From Gemmatimonadota bacterium (GTDB lineage Bacteria > Latescibacterota > UBA2968 > UBA8231), in contig JABJJN010000074.1 of the NCBI GenBank assembly GCA_018660835.1, positions 248,001 through 312,000 on the forward strand: 64,000 nucleotides of DNA, in the 5' to 3' direction. The notes under the pieces were generated by a model. The model did not search any database and was not told the origin of the DNA. It saw only the letters and a program-made list of their open reading frames with translations. This document shows positions 1-9,363 of this stretch, in pieces; the stretch's first letter is position 1; the number at the start of each line of letters is the position of its first letter. The translations under genes were made by a program, and so were the position numbers.

Positions 1-96
1 CTGCACCATACGACCCATCTCCTTGTTCCACAGATAGTTACGCGGTGTCTCGCGCCGCGATTGCCCCACCTTGGTGCTTGGATCAGGTGCGCTCAT
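1..96 (-). CDS. Partial hypothetical protein, 5' end only (runs off left edge)
   Basis: From an ATG at 96-94 the minus strand is open to the window edge and gives 32 residues beginning MSAPDPSTKVGQ and reaching NYLWNKEMGRMVQ. I do not recognise the family from so little sequence. There is no strong Shine-Dalgarno; GTGGGA lies about 10 nt upstream. The gene would be divergent from the M6 protease at 303, leaving about 200 nt for two promoters. The evidence is only that the frame stays open and starts at a sensible place, so it could be a chance reading frame. Confidence 0.4.
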   Translation of the reverse strand, partial: MSAPDPSTKVGQSRRETPRNYLWNKEMGRMVQ

Positions 97-302
97 CAAC
101 GCCGATCCCACTGCGCTGTAAGGATCACAACTACCTGTTTATAAATCGCTTACGCCAACTAAACCAATCAGTTTCTAACGGACTAAGCTGCATGGCCCGC
201 ACCTTGCAATAGAGAGGTTGAGCGTGTTGACCTGACACGCTCCTCATTCTCTTCGCGGCGCCGCGAGAGAGCTCACCGACCACACGCCACGGGAGGAATC
301 CC

Positions 303-2438
303 ATGCGTCTCGGATGCTCTGTCGCTGCTGTGCTGTGCCTTTCCACGAATGTTCCCCTCTTCGCGACCGCCGTAGTACCGGAGGCGACCGACACGCAGAA
401 TCTGGTCTGCGCCATGTCAGCGACTGTTCGGGGAGCAGCCAAGAGCGCCTCCACTGGCCTCGCCCGCCCCCTGTCGACGACCGGTCGTTTACACGTCCTC
501 GTCGTCCACGCCCGCTTCGCCGACGACGCGCCCGTGCATTCCACATTAGACGATGCACTGTTCGATCCGCAGCGTCCCGGTAGCCTGAGCCATTACTACG
601 ACACCATGTCCGGTGGTCAGCTCCAGCTTCGCGGCACAGTCCTTCCCGGTGACTTCGTCGCACCCGAGCCAGCCACTGCTTATCTGGCCAAGAACGCCGG
701 CGAGACGGGTCGCTTCGATGACTTCGCCCGCCAGATCATGGCACAGGTTGACGCGCAGGTCGATCTGGCTCGTTTCGACAATGACGGGCCGGACGGACGC
801 CCTGCTTCGGGCGATGATGACGGCGTCGTCGACTACATCTTCCTACTGCTACCCCGCGTGCCCCGCGGTTTTCTCGTCGATGGCGCCACAGGTTTTGCTG
901 GTCTGGGTCTGGCGCCGGCATTCACCACGGGTGACGCGGGCAGCGATGGCGAGATGGTGGAGATCAACGGCTCACGCTATCGCGGCGCCATCCTCCAGGC
1001 ACGTAGCTTCGCCACCACCGTCGGCATCATGGCGCATGAACTGGGACACGGCTTCGATCTGCCCGACCTGTACGATGTAGGCTACGACAGCCCCGAAACG
1101 GATAGCGCCGGCATCGGCCGTTGGGGTCTCATGGGCCACGGATCCACCGGATGGCGTGGCGACGACGGTCCGAATCCCTTCAGCGCCTGGAGTCTTGAGC
1201 AGCTCGGCTGGATCGGCGATAACAACGATGGTCTCATCGACGTGACCGACGATGTGTTGGACGCGCACCTGACGAATCCACGCACCGGGGGCAACATCCT
1301 GCGCATCCCTTTGCGCACGCAATTCATGGCCCCCGGTGCAGTCTTCGCTCAGGAGTATCTGCTGCTGGAGTATCGTGGACACGGCACACACTACGATCGC
1401 CATCTTCCCGCCGAGGGTCTGCTCGTCTGGCATGTGCGTCCGCAGGAGGGTGGCAACACGAACGAGTCACATAAGCTCGTCGACCTGATCTGTGCCGACG
1501 CGGCGACAATCGACATGATCGATGACCTGGACCATTGGGCTCATGACGGCTCCTTTGCGTCGGCCCACGGTGGCAATGTCGGCGATGCGACGGATCCCTT
1601 CGATGGCCGGCACTTCGATCGTCTTGAGCTAGCCACAGGTGATGCTGCCAGCAGTGGCCTCACCATCGACCTACGCGAGACCGACGACGGCATGAACATC
1701 GACGTGCGCCTGCCGCGTTGGTCCGGCACCATCGACGGCGACGTAGAATGGATGGGGCAGATTTTCATCGACGGCGATCTGACCGTGGCCCCGCAAGCGA
1801 GCCTCACCATCTACCCGGATACACAGGTGCGAGTCGCCGGTGATCGGACGCAGAGTGGCATTGACCCACGGCGAAGTGAACTACGGATCGAAGGAAAACT
1901 GACCGTGTCCGGCGCACGCCTGACTCGCTGGGGACGCCGTTCGGCGACGGCCATGTCCGTTGGGCCCGTCGTGCTGCAAAGCGATGTCATCGGCGACACA
2001 TGGTTCGGTGTCATCGCCGACACAACCTCTTTGCTCAATGTACCCGCCGGCTCGATGCTGATCCGTGACGCGCAGACCGAAGAAATCAACCGCCTCGAGG
2101 ACGTCACAGCAGCATCGGTGGCCACGGCAATCACCGCCGAGCACGTGGTTCAACCTGGTGCATTCGAACTGCTGCCCAACTACCCCAATCCCTTCAATCC
2201 GACAACGACCATTGCCTTTCACCTAGCGCAGCCGCAAGTAGTAGAGATCGTCCTCTTCGATGTCCTCGGTCAACGCGTGCGTCGACTATTTCATGGCAGT
2301 GCACCCACAGGACGCAGCGACGTCACCTGGGATGGCCGCGACGACGCCGGCCGTTCAGTGGCGAGCGGCGTATATGTCTGTCTCGTGAGTACAGATGACG
2401 GCACGCGTATAAGTCGCCCCATGACGCTGGCTCGCTGA
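303..2438 (+). CDS. Secreted M6-family metalloprotease with C-terminal FlgD-like sorting domain
   Basis: This 711-residue protein has a signal peptide (about residues 1-25). A zinc-protease domain of the immune-inhibitor-A type (M6) follows, with the motif His245-Glu-Leu-Gly-His249 followed by GFDLPDLYD, so H245, H249 and E246 are the likely ligands and base. Residues about 350-600 are beta-rich without a clear name. The last 90 residues start with NYPNPFNPTTT and continue VLFDVLGQRVR...WDGRDDAGRSVASGVY, the FlgD/T9SS-type C-terminal domain found on exported proteins of FCB-group bacteria. The start is set by GGGAGGA just before the ATG. I infer an extracellular or surface protease; the substrate is unknown. 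The next gene (sensor kinase) follows after 99 nt in the same direction. Confidence 0.85.
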   Translation: MRLGCSVAAVLCLSTNVPLFATAVVPEATDTQNLVCAMSATVRGAAKSASTGLARPLSTTGRLHVLVVHARFADDAPVHSTLDDALFDPQRPGSLSHYYDTMSGGQLQLRGTVLPGDFVAPEPATAYLAKNAGETGRFDDFARQIMAQVDAQVDLARFDNDGPDGRPASGDDDGVVDYIFLLLPRVPRGFLVDGATGFAGLGLAPAFTTGDAGSDGEMVEINGSRYRGAILQARSFATTVGIMAHELGHGFDLPDLYDVGYDSPETDSAGIGRWGLMGHGSTGWRGDDGPNPFSAWSLEQLGWIGDNNDGLIDVTDDVLDAHLTNPRTGGNILRIPLRTQFMAPGAVFAQEYLLLEYRGHGTHYDRHLPAEGLLVWHVRPQEGGNTNESHKLVDLICADAATIDMIDDLDHWAHDGSFASAHGGNVGDATDPFDGRHFDRLELATGDAASSGLTIDLRETDDGMNIDVRLPRWSGTIDGDVEWMGQIFIDGDLTVAPQASLTIYPDTQVRVAGDRTQSGIDPRRSELRIEGKLTVSGARLTRWGRRSATAMSVGPVVLQSDVIGDTWFGVIADTTSLLNVPAGSMLIRDAQTEEINRLEDVTAASVATAITAEHVVQPGAFELLPNYPNPFNPTTTIAFHLAQPQVVEIVLFDVLGQRVRRLFHGSAPTGRSDVTWDGRDDAGRSVASGVYVCLVSTDDGTRISRPMTLAR

Positions 2439-2537
2439 CCGATGGGTAGGTCCACGGCTGATGATCTCCGATCGCCGACGCCGCCGACCTCCACGTGCCC
2501 GCTTGCCAGCTGAGACCCGGCGCACCAAACTTCGCGC

Positions 2538-5500
2538 ATGACACGCTCCGCATACTATCTGAGTTGCCTGCTGATCGCAGCAACCCTGCTGCCTTTGCCA
2601 GCTGCCGCCAACAGTTGGGGCATCGCTCAAGCGATGCCGCTGATCAGTATCGTCGTAGATGGCGATCTGTCCGACTGGCCCGAGGACGCGATCGTCTACC
2701 CTATGCGCTGGAATCCACAGCCCTACGACACAACGGATCTGCGTGGCCTCGAACTGCAACCCTCAGCCGACCTGAGTCCTGAATTCATGGTTGGTTACGA
2801 TTCGCTGGCGCAATTGCTCTACGTCGCCGTGCGGATTCGCGACGATGAGTTGCAGATCGGCGCCACCCCTTGGACGACGGATGCGTGTGAGATCTATCTG
2901 TGGGTGGAGGGTCAGACGATGCCGGCCACTTACGCCCTGTGTCCAGTTGGGGGCAGCTACTACTCGACCAACCCACACCTGCGGATAGAAAGGCAGCCTA
3001 CTTCACTGGAGGGGACGCGGACACAGACTGCTGTGGTTCGACACGGCGATTTGACCGTGTACGAGTGGGCCATCGACCCCGCTTTGACATCACCTCCAGG
3101 CAGCATCCCCCTGGGTGCTGGCACGAGGTTCCGTTTCGATGTCGTCGCCGTCGATCGCGACGACGACGAGCTTCCCAGTGCCTGGGTCACATGGAATCAG
3201 TCGTCTTCCGCCACACGGGGACTCAGTCCACTGGCCCTCGGTTCTCTGCAGCTTGTTGATTCGGCTCTGGCCTTCAGAACCGTGGAGGGCATCGTGACGT
3301 CCTCCGGGCAACCTGTCGCCGATCTGAGGCTGACAGCGACAGCCAATGAGATGACCCTGGGCACCACGTCCGATTCTCTTGGCCAATTTGAATTGCGCCT
3401 TCCTGAAGGACGCTGGGAACTGACACCGGGGTCGGGGCAGCTGGTCTCATGGTTTTCTCACACCATCGACGTGCCCGGGACAGGTTCCGTTGCGATCGAC
3501 GTCACTGCACCTCATGCCGCGTTTCTGGGCCGTCTCGTACTCTCCATCGAGCCGGATGAGCAGGAGGGTTTTGCGTCCGTATACGAAAAACGTCTGCTAC
3601 CTGCCCTTCAGCAGGCAGAGTGGATTCCCGCTGCTAGGCCACCACGGCCTACGGCTGACTCGCTATTCACTCGTCTGTTTCAGTGGAAGTCCACAGGCTC
3701 CATCGCGCGCGCGCGAGAATCGCTGTGGGGTGACGATGTTTCGGATCTGTCGCTGATCCTTGAAGAATTGGGCGCGCGCTTCGGCACCCAACGCGAGGAT
3801 GGCCGCCTCGAAGGCGACCTGCACCTGTACTCCACGCCGCCCATGGACCTCTTCACAGAGTCCATCGACGCGCCGCCTCAATACGACGAGCCGCCCCCCG
3901 GACGGGCGGTGAGAGTTGGCCCCGGTATCGCCGCCGTCGCCACAGCGGAGAGGGTCCCCGCCGGTCCCGGTATCCGCAGCGGGGACTGGCACACCTTCAC
4001 CGTGCGCGATGGCATGCCGCCAGGTTCTGAGATCGTGGATCGTGGTCCTCACGGCCATCTCTGGTTCGCTGTGGACAAAGGCCTGACGCGCTTCGACGGT
4101 CGCACCTTTTCCTCCTGGACCATGACGGAGGGCATGCTGAAAGCTTCAATTCGGCCGAGGGATCTCGTCGCCAGTGAGAATAACCGGGTATGGCTGGCGA
4201 CGGAGGGTGGTCTATTCCATTTCGATGGACAACGTTTCATCTCCTACGCAGGCGAGCACCCGATGCTGGGTGCACCCATGACGGATCTGACCCTGGATTC
4301 GGATGGCGGTCTGTGGCTCTCGACCCAGCAGGGTCTTGGCCGCCTCCATGATGGAACGCTGACCGTCTTTGGTCCGGAAGATGGCATGTGGGCCGGCGCA
4401 ATCAGGGCAACGGCCCTAGATGATCAGGGGTTGCTGTGGATCGGCTCTCCTGCGGGAGTTGGCTTCTTCGACGGTCGGCGATTCCACTTCCAACAGGCCC
4501 GCTTCTTTGACAACGGTGAGCGGCTGGATACGGCCGCCGATGGTGCCGTATGGGTCTACTCACCCACGGGTTGGCTGCGACTTCATTCTGAAGGTCTGCA
4601 GTTGTTCGGTTCTGCCGACGGATTTCCGTCGAAATCCCCCGCATGGAGGCAGGCTCTGCAAGTCGATGCCCAGGGGCATCGCTGGATCGCCACCCGAGGG
4701 GGCTTACAGCGGATCGCACTGGCAAAGTCGACGATATTCGGCGCCGCGGACGGTCTGACCGCCGACGCGCCAAATGTTTTCGCGGACAGCAGCGGCGTCT
4801 GGGCATTGGGCACGGGACTGAGCCACTACGAGGCCAACAGGGTCACCACATTCCGCACGGAAGATGGCCTGCCGGACAACAAGGTGATCAGTCTGCTCGA
4901 AGCAGAGGATGGTAGAATCCTGATCGGTGGTCTTAACGGTCTCAGTGTCTACGAGGATGGCCGCCTGCGTCATCTCAATCTGCATCCGGCCCTGGCCCGT
5001 TCCGAAGTGCGAGACATATTTCAGGATCGACAGGGCGATGTGTGGATCGGTACAGCCGTCCCACCGAGTGGCGCGGTTTGGTGGGATGGTGAAGAACGTG
5101 TCCGGCAATACACGACGGCGGATGGCCTGACGAGCAATTGGATCGCATCCATCACCCAAGACAGTGCGGGCGATCTGTGGTTCGCGACGGCGGGCGGTGG
5201 ACGGATCGAGCCATTCCAGGCTGATCGCTTCGATGGCGAGCATTTCAGCTCTTACACATTCCTGGACACAACCGTGAATTCGGCGGTGTGGAAGATCCGC
5301 GAGAATCGGCCCGGTGACCTGTGGTTCGCCACACTCGAGAATGGCATCTTTCGCTTCGACGGCAAAGATTTCACTCACCTGACCCGCGAGGACGGATTGG
5401 CGAGCAACTGGATCCAGGGCCCCCTCGTCAAGGATCGCCAGGGTCGAATGCTGATTGGCACGCAGGACAAGGGCGTTTCCGTCTTTGCCGATGGTGAATT

Positions 5501-6962
5501 CGTCGACAGCATCACCGTCGCCGATGGCCTGGTCCACGAACGCGTGCGTGCCATCCTGGAAGATCGACTCGGTCACATCTGGGTCGGCACCTACGAGGGA
5601 GGAATCACTCGTTTCGACGGCAACGTGTACCAGCACTTCGACGATCGGGATGGGCTGGCAAACAACAAGGTCTACGACTTGCTCGAAGATCGTCACGGTG
5701 ACATCTGGATCGCTACATGGACAGGGCTGACGCGTTATCGGCCCAATCGCCTGGCGCCATCGATCACACTCACCCGCATCGTCGCCGCCGGTGTTTTTTC
5801 ACAGCAGGACACGATCGCTGCACCCTCGACGGTGGATCAGGTCACCTTCGAATTCGAGGGCACGAGTCTGGTGGTCTCGGCGGAGGACTTCGTCTACCAG
5901 TATCGACTGCTGGGGCATGATGAGCAGTGGCTGCAGACACGCGACAAGACCGTGACATACGAAGATCTGCCCATCGGCGAATTCGACTTCGAAGTACGCG
6001 CCTTTGATCGTGATCTGAATCGATCCGACACAGCCTCTGTACGAGTCGAGATTCATCTGCCCTACACACGCATCGTGGCGATCGCTGCAACCTGTCTGGC
6101 ATTGTTCGTCATCCTCTGGCAGGCAGTACGAATCGTGCGCCGAGGGCACCACCTCGCCGCAGCGAACCACGCACTCGAGACGACGAATACGGAGCTCACC
6201 CAGCAGCGTGCCGACCTCGAGCAGGCGCATCTCTCATTGCAGGAATCACAGGCGCAGTTGGTACAGACGGAGAAGATGGCGACCCTCGGTTTGCTCGCTG
6301 GTGGCGTCGCCCATGAGATCAACAACCCCCTGCAGACGATCCTGGATGGCGCCAACCGCATCCTGCGTTATCCGGAGCAAGCCCCACGTCACGTACAAAG
6401 TGCTGAGTTGATGCAGAAAGCTGCCAAGCGCTGTAGCAGCGTTGTGCAGTCGCTGCTGGGATATGCCCGCTCTGGCCGACGGGAAGGCGAACCAGTCCGT
6501 CTCAATGAGGTACTGGACACGACGCTGGCACTGCTCGCCGGTCAGTTTCACTCGGCCGACGTCGAACTGATCGATGACCGCGGCGAGGACGCGATTGCGG
6601 AGGGTGACTTCGGAGACCTATGCACCGTCGCCACGAATCTGCTTGTCAACGCCCGCGATGCCGCCGCCTCACGGGAGCACGATACCAACAGCCCTGCCGT
6701 CGTTCGACTGCGAACGACCCAGGAAGATGAGCGGATCATTCTCGAGGTCAGCGACAATGGCGCCGGATTGCCCGATCACCTTCGGGAACGAATCTTCGAT
6801 CCCTTCTTCACCACCAAGGACGTCGGTGCGGGCAGCGGTCTGGGTCTGGCGATCGTCCGCACCCTGCTCGAGCGTCACGGCGGCACGATCAAGGTCGAGT
6901 CCATCGAAGGCCAGGGGGCGACATTTGTCGTCTCGCTGGTGAAGGCCTCGACCACCCGTTAG
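2538..6962 (+). CDS. Membrane sensor histidine kinase: CBM9-like domain, propeller repeats, Y_Y_Y, HisKA and HATPase
   Basis: This is a 1474-residue one-spanning sensor. Order seen: signal peptide (1-25); a CBM9-like ligand domain (about 35-240, VVDGDLSDWPED and DACEIYLW); a carboxypeptidase-regulatory-like beta domain (about 250-320); many two-component-regulator propeller repeats (about 480-1070, units such as DRQGDVWIGT and LEDRLGHIWVGT); a Y_Y_Y domain (about 1090-1170); one membrane helix (about 1175-1195); a coiled coil; and a kinase core. The H-box is GGVAHEINNPLQ with His1259 as phosphoacceptor, the N-box is NLLVNARDAA and the G-boxes are DNGAGL and GSGLGLAIV. It has no receiver domain and no DNA-binding domain, unlike the hybrid HTCS proteins of Bacteroides, and no response regulator lies beside it. 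The CBM9-like domain suggests a glycan or glycoside ligand, which is inference. Confidence 0.9.
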   Translation: MTRSAYYLSCLLIAATLLPLPAAANSWGIAQAMPLISIVVDGDLSDWPEDAIVYPMRWNPQPYDTTDLRGLELQPSADLSPEFMVGYDSLAQLLYVAVRIRDDELQIGATPWTTDACEIYLWVEGQTMPATYALCPVGGSYYSTNPHLRIERQPTSLEGTRTQTAVVRHGDLTVYEWAIDPALTSPPGSIPLGAGTRFRFDVVAVDRDDDELPSAWVTWNQSSSATRGLSPLALGSLQLVDSALAFRTVEGIVTSSGQPVADLRLTATANEMTLGTTSDSLGQFELRLPEGRWELTPGSGQLVSWFSHTIDVPGTGSVAIDVTAPHAAFLGRLVLSIEPDEQEGFASVYEKRLLPALQQAEWIPAARPPRPTADSLFTRLFQWKSTGSIARARESLWGDDVSDLSLILEELGARFGTQREDGRLEGDLHLYSTPPMDLFTESIDAPPQYDEPPPGRAVRVGPGIAAVATAERVPAGPGIRSGDWHTFTVRDGMPPGSEIVDRGPHGHLWFAVDKGLTRFDGRTFSSWTMTEGMLKASIRPRDLVASENNRVWLATEGGLFHFDGQRFISYAGEHPMLGAPMTDLTLDSDGGLWLSTQQGLGRLHDGTLTVFGPEDGMWAGAIRATALDDQGLLWIGSPAGVGFFDGRRFHFQQARFFDNGERLDTAADGAVWVYSPTGWLRLHSEGLQLFGSADGFPSKSPAWRQALQVDAQGHRWIATRGGLQRIALAKSTIFGAADGLTADAPNVFADSSGVWALGTGLSHYEANRVTTFRTEDGLPDNKVISLLEAEDGRILIGGLNGLSVYEDGRLRHLNLHPALARSEVRDIFQDRQGDVWIGTAVPPSGAVWWDGEERVRQYTTADGLTSNWIASITQDSAGDLWFATAGGGRIEPFQADRFDGEHFSSYTFLDTTVNSAVWKIRENRPGDLWFATLENGIFRFDGKDFTHLTREDGLASNWIQGPLVKDRQGRMLIGTQDKGVSVFADGEFVDSITVADGLVHERVRAILEDRLGHIWVGTYEGGITRFDGNVYQHFDDRDGLANNKVYDLLEDRHGDIWIATWTGLTRYRPNRLAPSITLTRIVAAGVFSQQDTIAAPSTVDQVTFEFEGTSLVVSAEDFVYQYRLLGHDEQWLQTRDKTVTYEDLPIGEFDFEVRAFDRDLNRSDTASVRVEIHLPYTRIVAIAATCLALFVILWQAVRIVRRGHHLAAANHALETTNTELTQQRADLEQAHLSLQESQAQLVQTEKMATLGLLAGGVAHEINNPLQTILDGANRILRYPEQAPRHVQSAELMQKAAKRCSSVVQSLLGYARSGRREGEPVRLNEVLDTTLALLAGQFHSADVELIDDRGEDAIAEGDFGDLCTVATNLLVNARDAAASREHDTNSPAVVRLRTTQEDERIILEVSDNGAGLPDHLRERIFDPFFTTKDVGAGSGLGLAIVRTLLERHGGTIKVESIEGQGATFVVSLVKASTTR

Positions 6963-6991
6963 CGATCCAGTAGCAGTTAGCGATCCAGTAG
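6958..6991. repeat. Short tandem duplication spanning the sensor-kinase stop codon
   Basis: GTTAGCGATCCAGTAG occurs at 6958-6973 and again at 6976-6991, a period of 18 bp. The first copy contains the kinase stop codon (TAG, 6960-6962). It looks like a small replication-slippage duplication between two convergent genes. It has no dyad symmetry and is not a terminator. Confidence 0.75.
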
Positions 6992-7025
6992 AGCAGACTC
7001 ATGAGCCCGCTTGCAGGGCGGCGGT

Positions 7026-8147
7026 CTACAGCTGCGGCCACGCCTCGCGCAGCGCCTGAACGACGAGGGCCTCGTCGCCTGGCAGCAGACACACCGGGTT
7101 CAGGATCAGGACACCTTCGTCCAGGCTGAAGCGTGTCACCCGAACTGAGGGCTCCGCCTTTTGCAGGACCTCGGCGATGTCTGCAGCTGACGTTCCCAGC
7201 CCTTGTTCGTCGATGGCCAGTCGCACACGTGGCACAGGGCGATCGACTTCATCAGCCGCCGTGATCGTCACCGTTGCATGGGGCAGGTCGGCGAGGGCCT
7301 CGGCCATAGTTCGAACACTGGTCTCCCAACCACGATGCTCAGCCTCCACATCGCGTTCCACATAGATCTCCAGTGCCGTGACAAGCCCGACGATCTCTTC
7401 CTTGCCGATCTTCAGGGGTCGTCCGATTCCGTGGATGGGATTGGCCATCAACCGACATACGTCCATCAGATCCTGGCGGCCAAAGAGAAAACCCGTACCC
7501 GGTGGCCCGAAGATGTGTTTGCCACCGCTGGTGGTGATCAGATCGATCCCCAGCGCGGCGAATTCCTGCAATCGGTCGAAGGGATAGTTCGCCACAGACG
7601 CGTCAAGGATGATGGGCACACCGCGACGCTTGCCGATGTCCACGATATCCTTGAGGGACACCTCGCCACGGCGATCGATGGTTTCTCCGAAAACAAAGAG
7701 AATCGCCACCGTGTCAGCGTGGATGGCCGCTTCGATCTGCTCTGGGGAAACTCGGCCTGCCTGACCGACCTCGAGCAGCGTCACACCCGCCGTTCGCACA
7801 GCGTGATCGTAGCCATTGCGATGTGGTTTCTGAATGATCACTTCACGGCCCGCGGCGCTGGCGGGCAGCTCGGCCAGCATCGATGCGTCGCCGCGAGTGA
7901 CGCACGCGGCGGTAGCAAGCAGAAGACCAGCGGCAGCGCCCGATGTTACAAGCCCCGCCTCGGCTCCGGTGATGCGCGCAATGTAGTCACCCGCTCGTTG
8001 GTGCAATTCGTCCATGTCGACATACCATGTGGCCGCATCACACATGGCCCGCAACACCTCTTGCCCCATGGACGCACTGCCAAGATTCGACGCATTCCCC
8101 GCAGCATTGACGACGCGTCCGACACCGAGGCTTTCATACGAGGCCAT
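7026..8147 (-). CDS. SelA-like PLP-dependent enzyme (selenocysteine synthase/DgaE-related)
   Basis: This 373-residue fold-type-I PLP enzyme has the SelA/SelA-related architecture. It opens with MASYESLGVGRVVNAAGNAS and carries the PLP-lysine motif TSGGKHIFGPPGTGFLFG. The family includes L-seryl-tRNA(Sec) selenium transferase and the D-glucosaminate-6-phosphate ammonia-lyase DgaE. At 373 residues it lacks the length of true SelA, and no selenocysteine genes are nearby, so a small-molecule lyase is more likely. The chosen ATG at 8147 has AGGA nine bases upstream and overlaps the end of the MFS gene by 14 nt, which supports coupling. A longer start at 8204 is open but adds a non-conserved leader. 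An amidohydrolase in the same cluster fits a known association (see findings). Confidence 0.8.
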   Translation of the reverse strand: MASYESLGVGRVVNAAGNASNLGSASMGQEVLRAMCDAATWYVDMDELHQRAGDYIARITGAEAGLVTSGAAAGLLLATAACVTRGDASMLAELPASAAGREVIIQKPHRNGYDHAVRTAGVTLLEVGQAGRVSPEQIEAAIHADTVAILFVFGETIDRRGEVSLKDIVDIGKRRGVPIILDASVANYPFDRLQEFAALGIDLITTSGGKHIFGPPGTGFLFGRQDLMDVCRLMANPIHGIGRPLKIGKEEIVGLVTALEIYVERDVEAEHRGWETSVRTMAEALADLPHATVTITAADEVDRPVPRVRLAIDEQGLGTSAADIAEVLQKAEPSVRVTRFSLDEGVLILNPVCLLPGDEALVVQALREAWPQL

Positions 8148-9318
8148 CAGGAATTTTCCTCTTTCGTTCTCTCCAGACCAACATCGCCAGAGCAATGGCG
8201 ACAACTGCCGTAACGACTGCCGCCGCCTGGTTCAAGGCAAACCAACCGATGCGATTTTCGAGAGCACCCGAAGAGAAGGTGGCGACGATCATCGTGGCGA
8301 AAATGAGGAAGTCGTTCGTCGATTGCACCTTCGCCTTCTCCGCTTCTCCTTCGTAGGTGCCTGTCAGGATCGTCGTACTGGCAATGAAGAGGAAATTCCA
8401 ACCCACACCCAGCACAGCGAGTCCCGCCATATAATGGATGACCTCAAGGCCCAGCAGATTGAGCGCCGTGGACAGACCGATCAGTGCAACACCGAAGAAG
8501 AGGATGGGGCGTTCGCCGAAACGACGGATGAGTGATCCCGTGAAGAAGGAGGGAACATACATTCCCAGCACGTGCCATTGGATGACCTGCGCCGTGTCAC
8601 CGAAGGAGTGCTGGTGCCGTTCCATCGACAGAGGTGTCGCATTCATCAGCAAAGACATCAACCCCCAGCTGGCGACGGCACCAAGTACGGCCAGAAGGAA
8701 GGTGGGTCTGGCGGCCAACTCGCCCAGCGATCGACCACCGCCCTGCGTCTCGCCTGCAACAGGCTTGGGAAGACGGGAAAAGGAAACGACGATCAGAATC
8801 AGAGCCTGCACGCAGGCAATGGCGGCGAAGGTTCCCAGAAAGGGTGCCGACGGATGCAGTTCCTTTGTCGCCGTCGCCAGGGCTGCACCGACGAAGGCGG
8901 CGATCACCCCTCCCGCCATGACCAGTGAAATAGCTCGGCTGCGGTATTCTTCCGGCGCCACCTCTCCGGCGGCGAATCGATAGTACGTGGCAAAGCCATT
9001 GACGGAGCCAATCAGGAATCCGCCGGCACACAAGACGATGAACTGGTCCAGCCACAGCGCCACAACACATGTAGAGGCGCCGGCAATTCCCAGCATCGCT
9101 GCCAGTTGAAAACCCGCACGGCGACCATAGCGTCGCATCATCTGCGCCGCAGGGATGGTGGCGATCGTCATCGCCACGGGCACCAGAGCCAGAGGCAGTG
9201 TCGCCAGAGAGGCATCGGGTGCCATGCGCCGACCCGTCAGGGCGATCGACATGAACACCATCATCGACGACGTGCGCGTCAACGCCTCGCAGATGAAGAG
9301 CAAGCCCACCTGACGCAT
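8134..9318 (-). CDS. MFS transporter
   Basis: This 394-residue protein has about twelve hydrophobic segments and a major-facilitator loop motif after the second helix (QMMRRYGRRAG). No signal peptide is needed. The second half contains a further positively charged loop (GSLIRRFGERP). It is a secondary transporter of unknown substrate, probably for a small organic solute. Its 3' end overlaps the SelA-like PLP gene by 14 nt, so the two are co-translated, and the transporter may supply that enzyme's substrate or export its product. The DAHP synthase gene ends 45 nt upstream on the same strand. Confidence 0.85.
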   Translation of the reverse strand: MRQVGLLFICEALTRTSSMMVFMSIALTGRRMAPDASLATLPLALVPVAMTIATIPAAQMMRRYGRRAGFQLAAMLGIAGASTCVVALWLDQFIVLCAGGFLIGSVNGFATYYRFAAGEVAPEEYRSRAISLVMAGGVIAAFVGAALATATKELHPSAPFLGTFAAIACVQALILIVVSFSRLPKPVAGETQGGGRSLGELAARPTFLLAVLGAVASWGLMSLLMNATPLSMERHQHSFGDTAQVIQWHVLGMYVPSFFTGSLIRRFGERPILFFGVALIGLSTALNLLGLEVIHYMAGLAVLGVGWNFLFIASTTILTGTYEGEAEKAKVQSTNDFLIFATMIVATFSSGALENRIGWFALNQAAAVVTAVVAIALAMLVWRERKRKIPDGLV

Positions 9319-9363
9319 TAGCTGTCCGTCGGCCGGATGAACAGCCGCCCTACCTGATCCACA

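Noticed and set aside
4704..5696. 330-codon open frame antisense to the sensor kinase propeller repeats
   Set aside because: It mirrors the repeats of the real gene, shows no family motif, and arises from biased codon use.
6958..6991. Start of a CRISPR or integration repeat
   Set aside because: Only two copies with two bases between them and no spacers or att-like context.
7203..8213. 336-codon open frame antisense to the SelA-like gene
   Set aside because: The PLP enzyme on the other strand has clear motifs; the antisense product does not.
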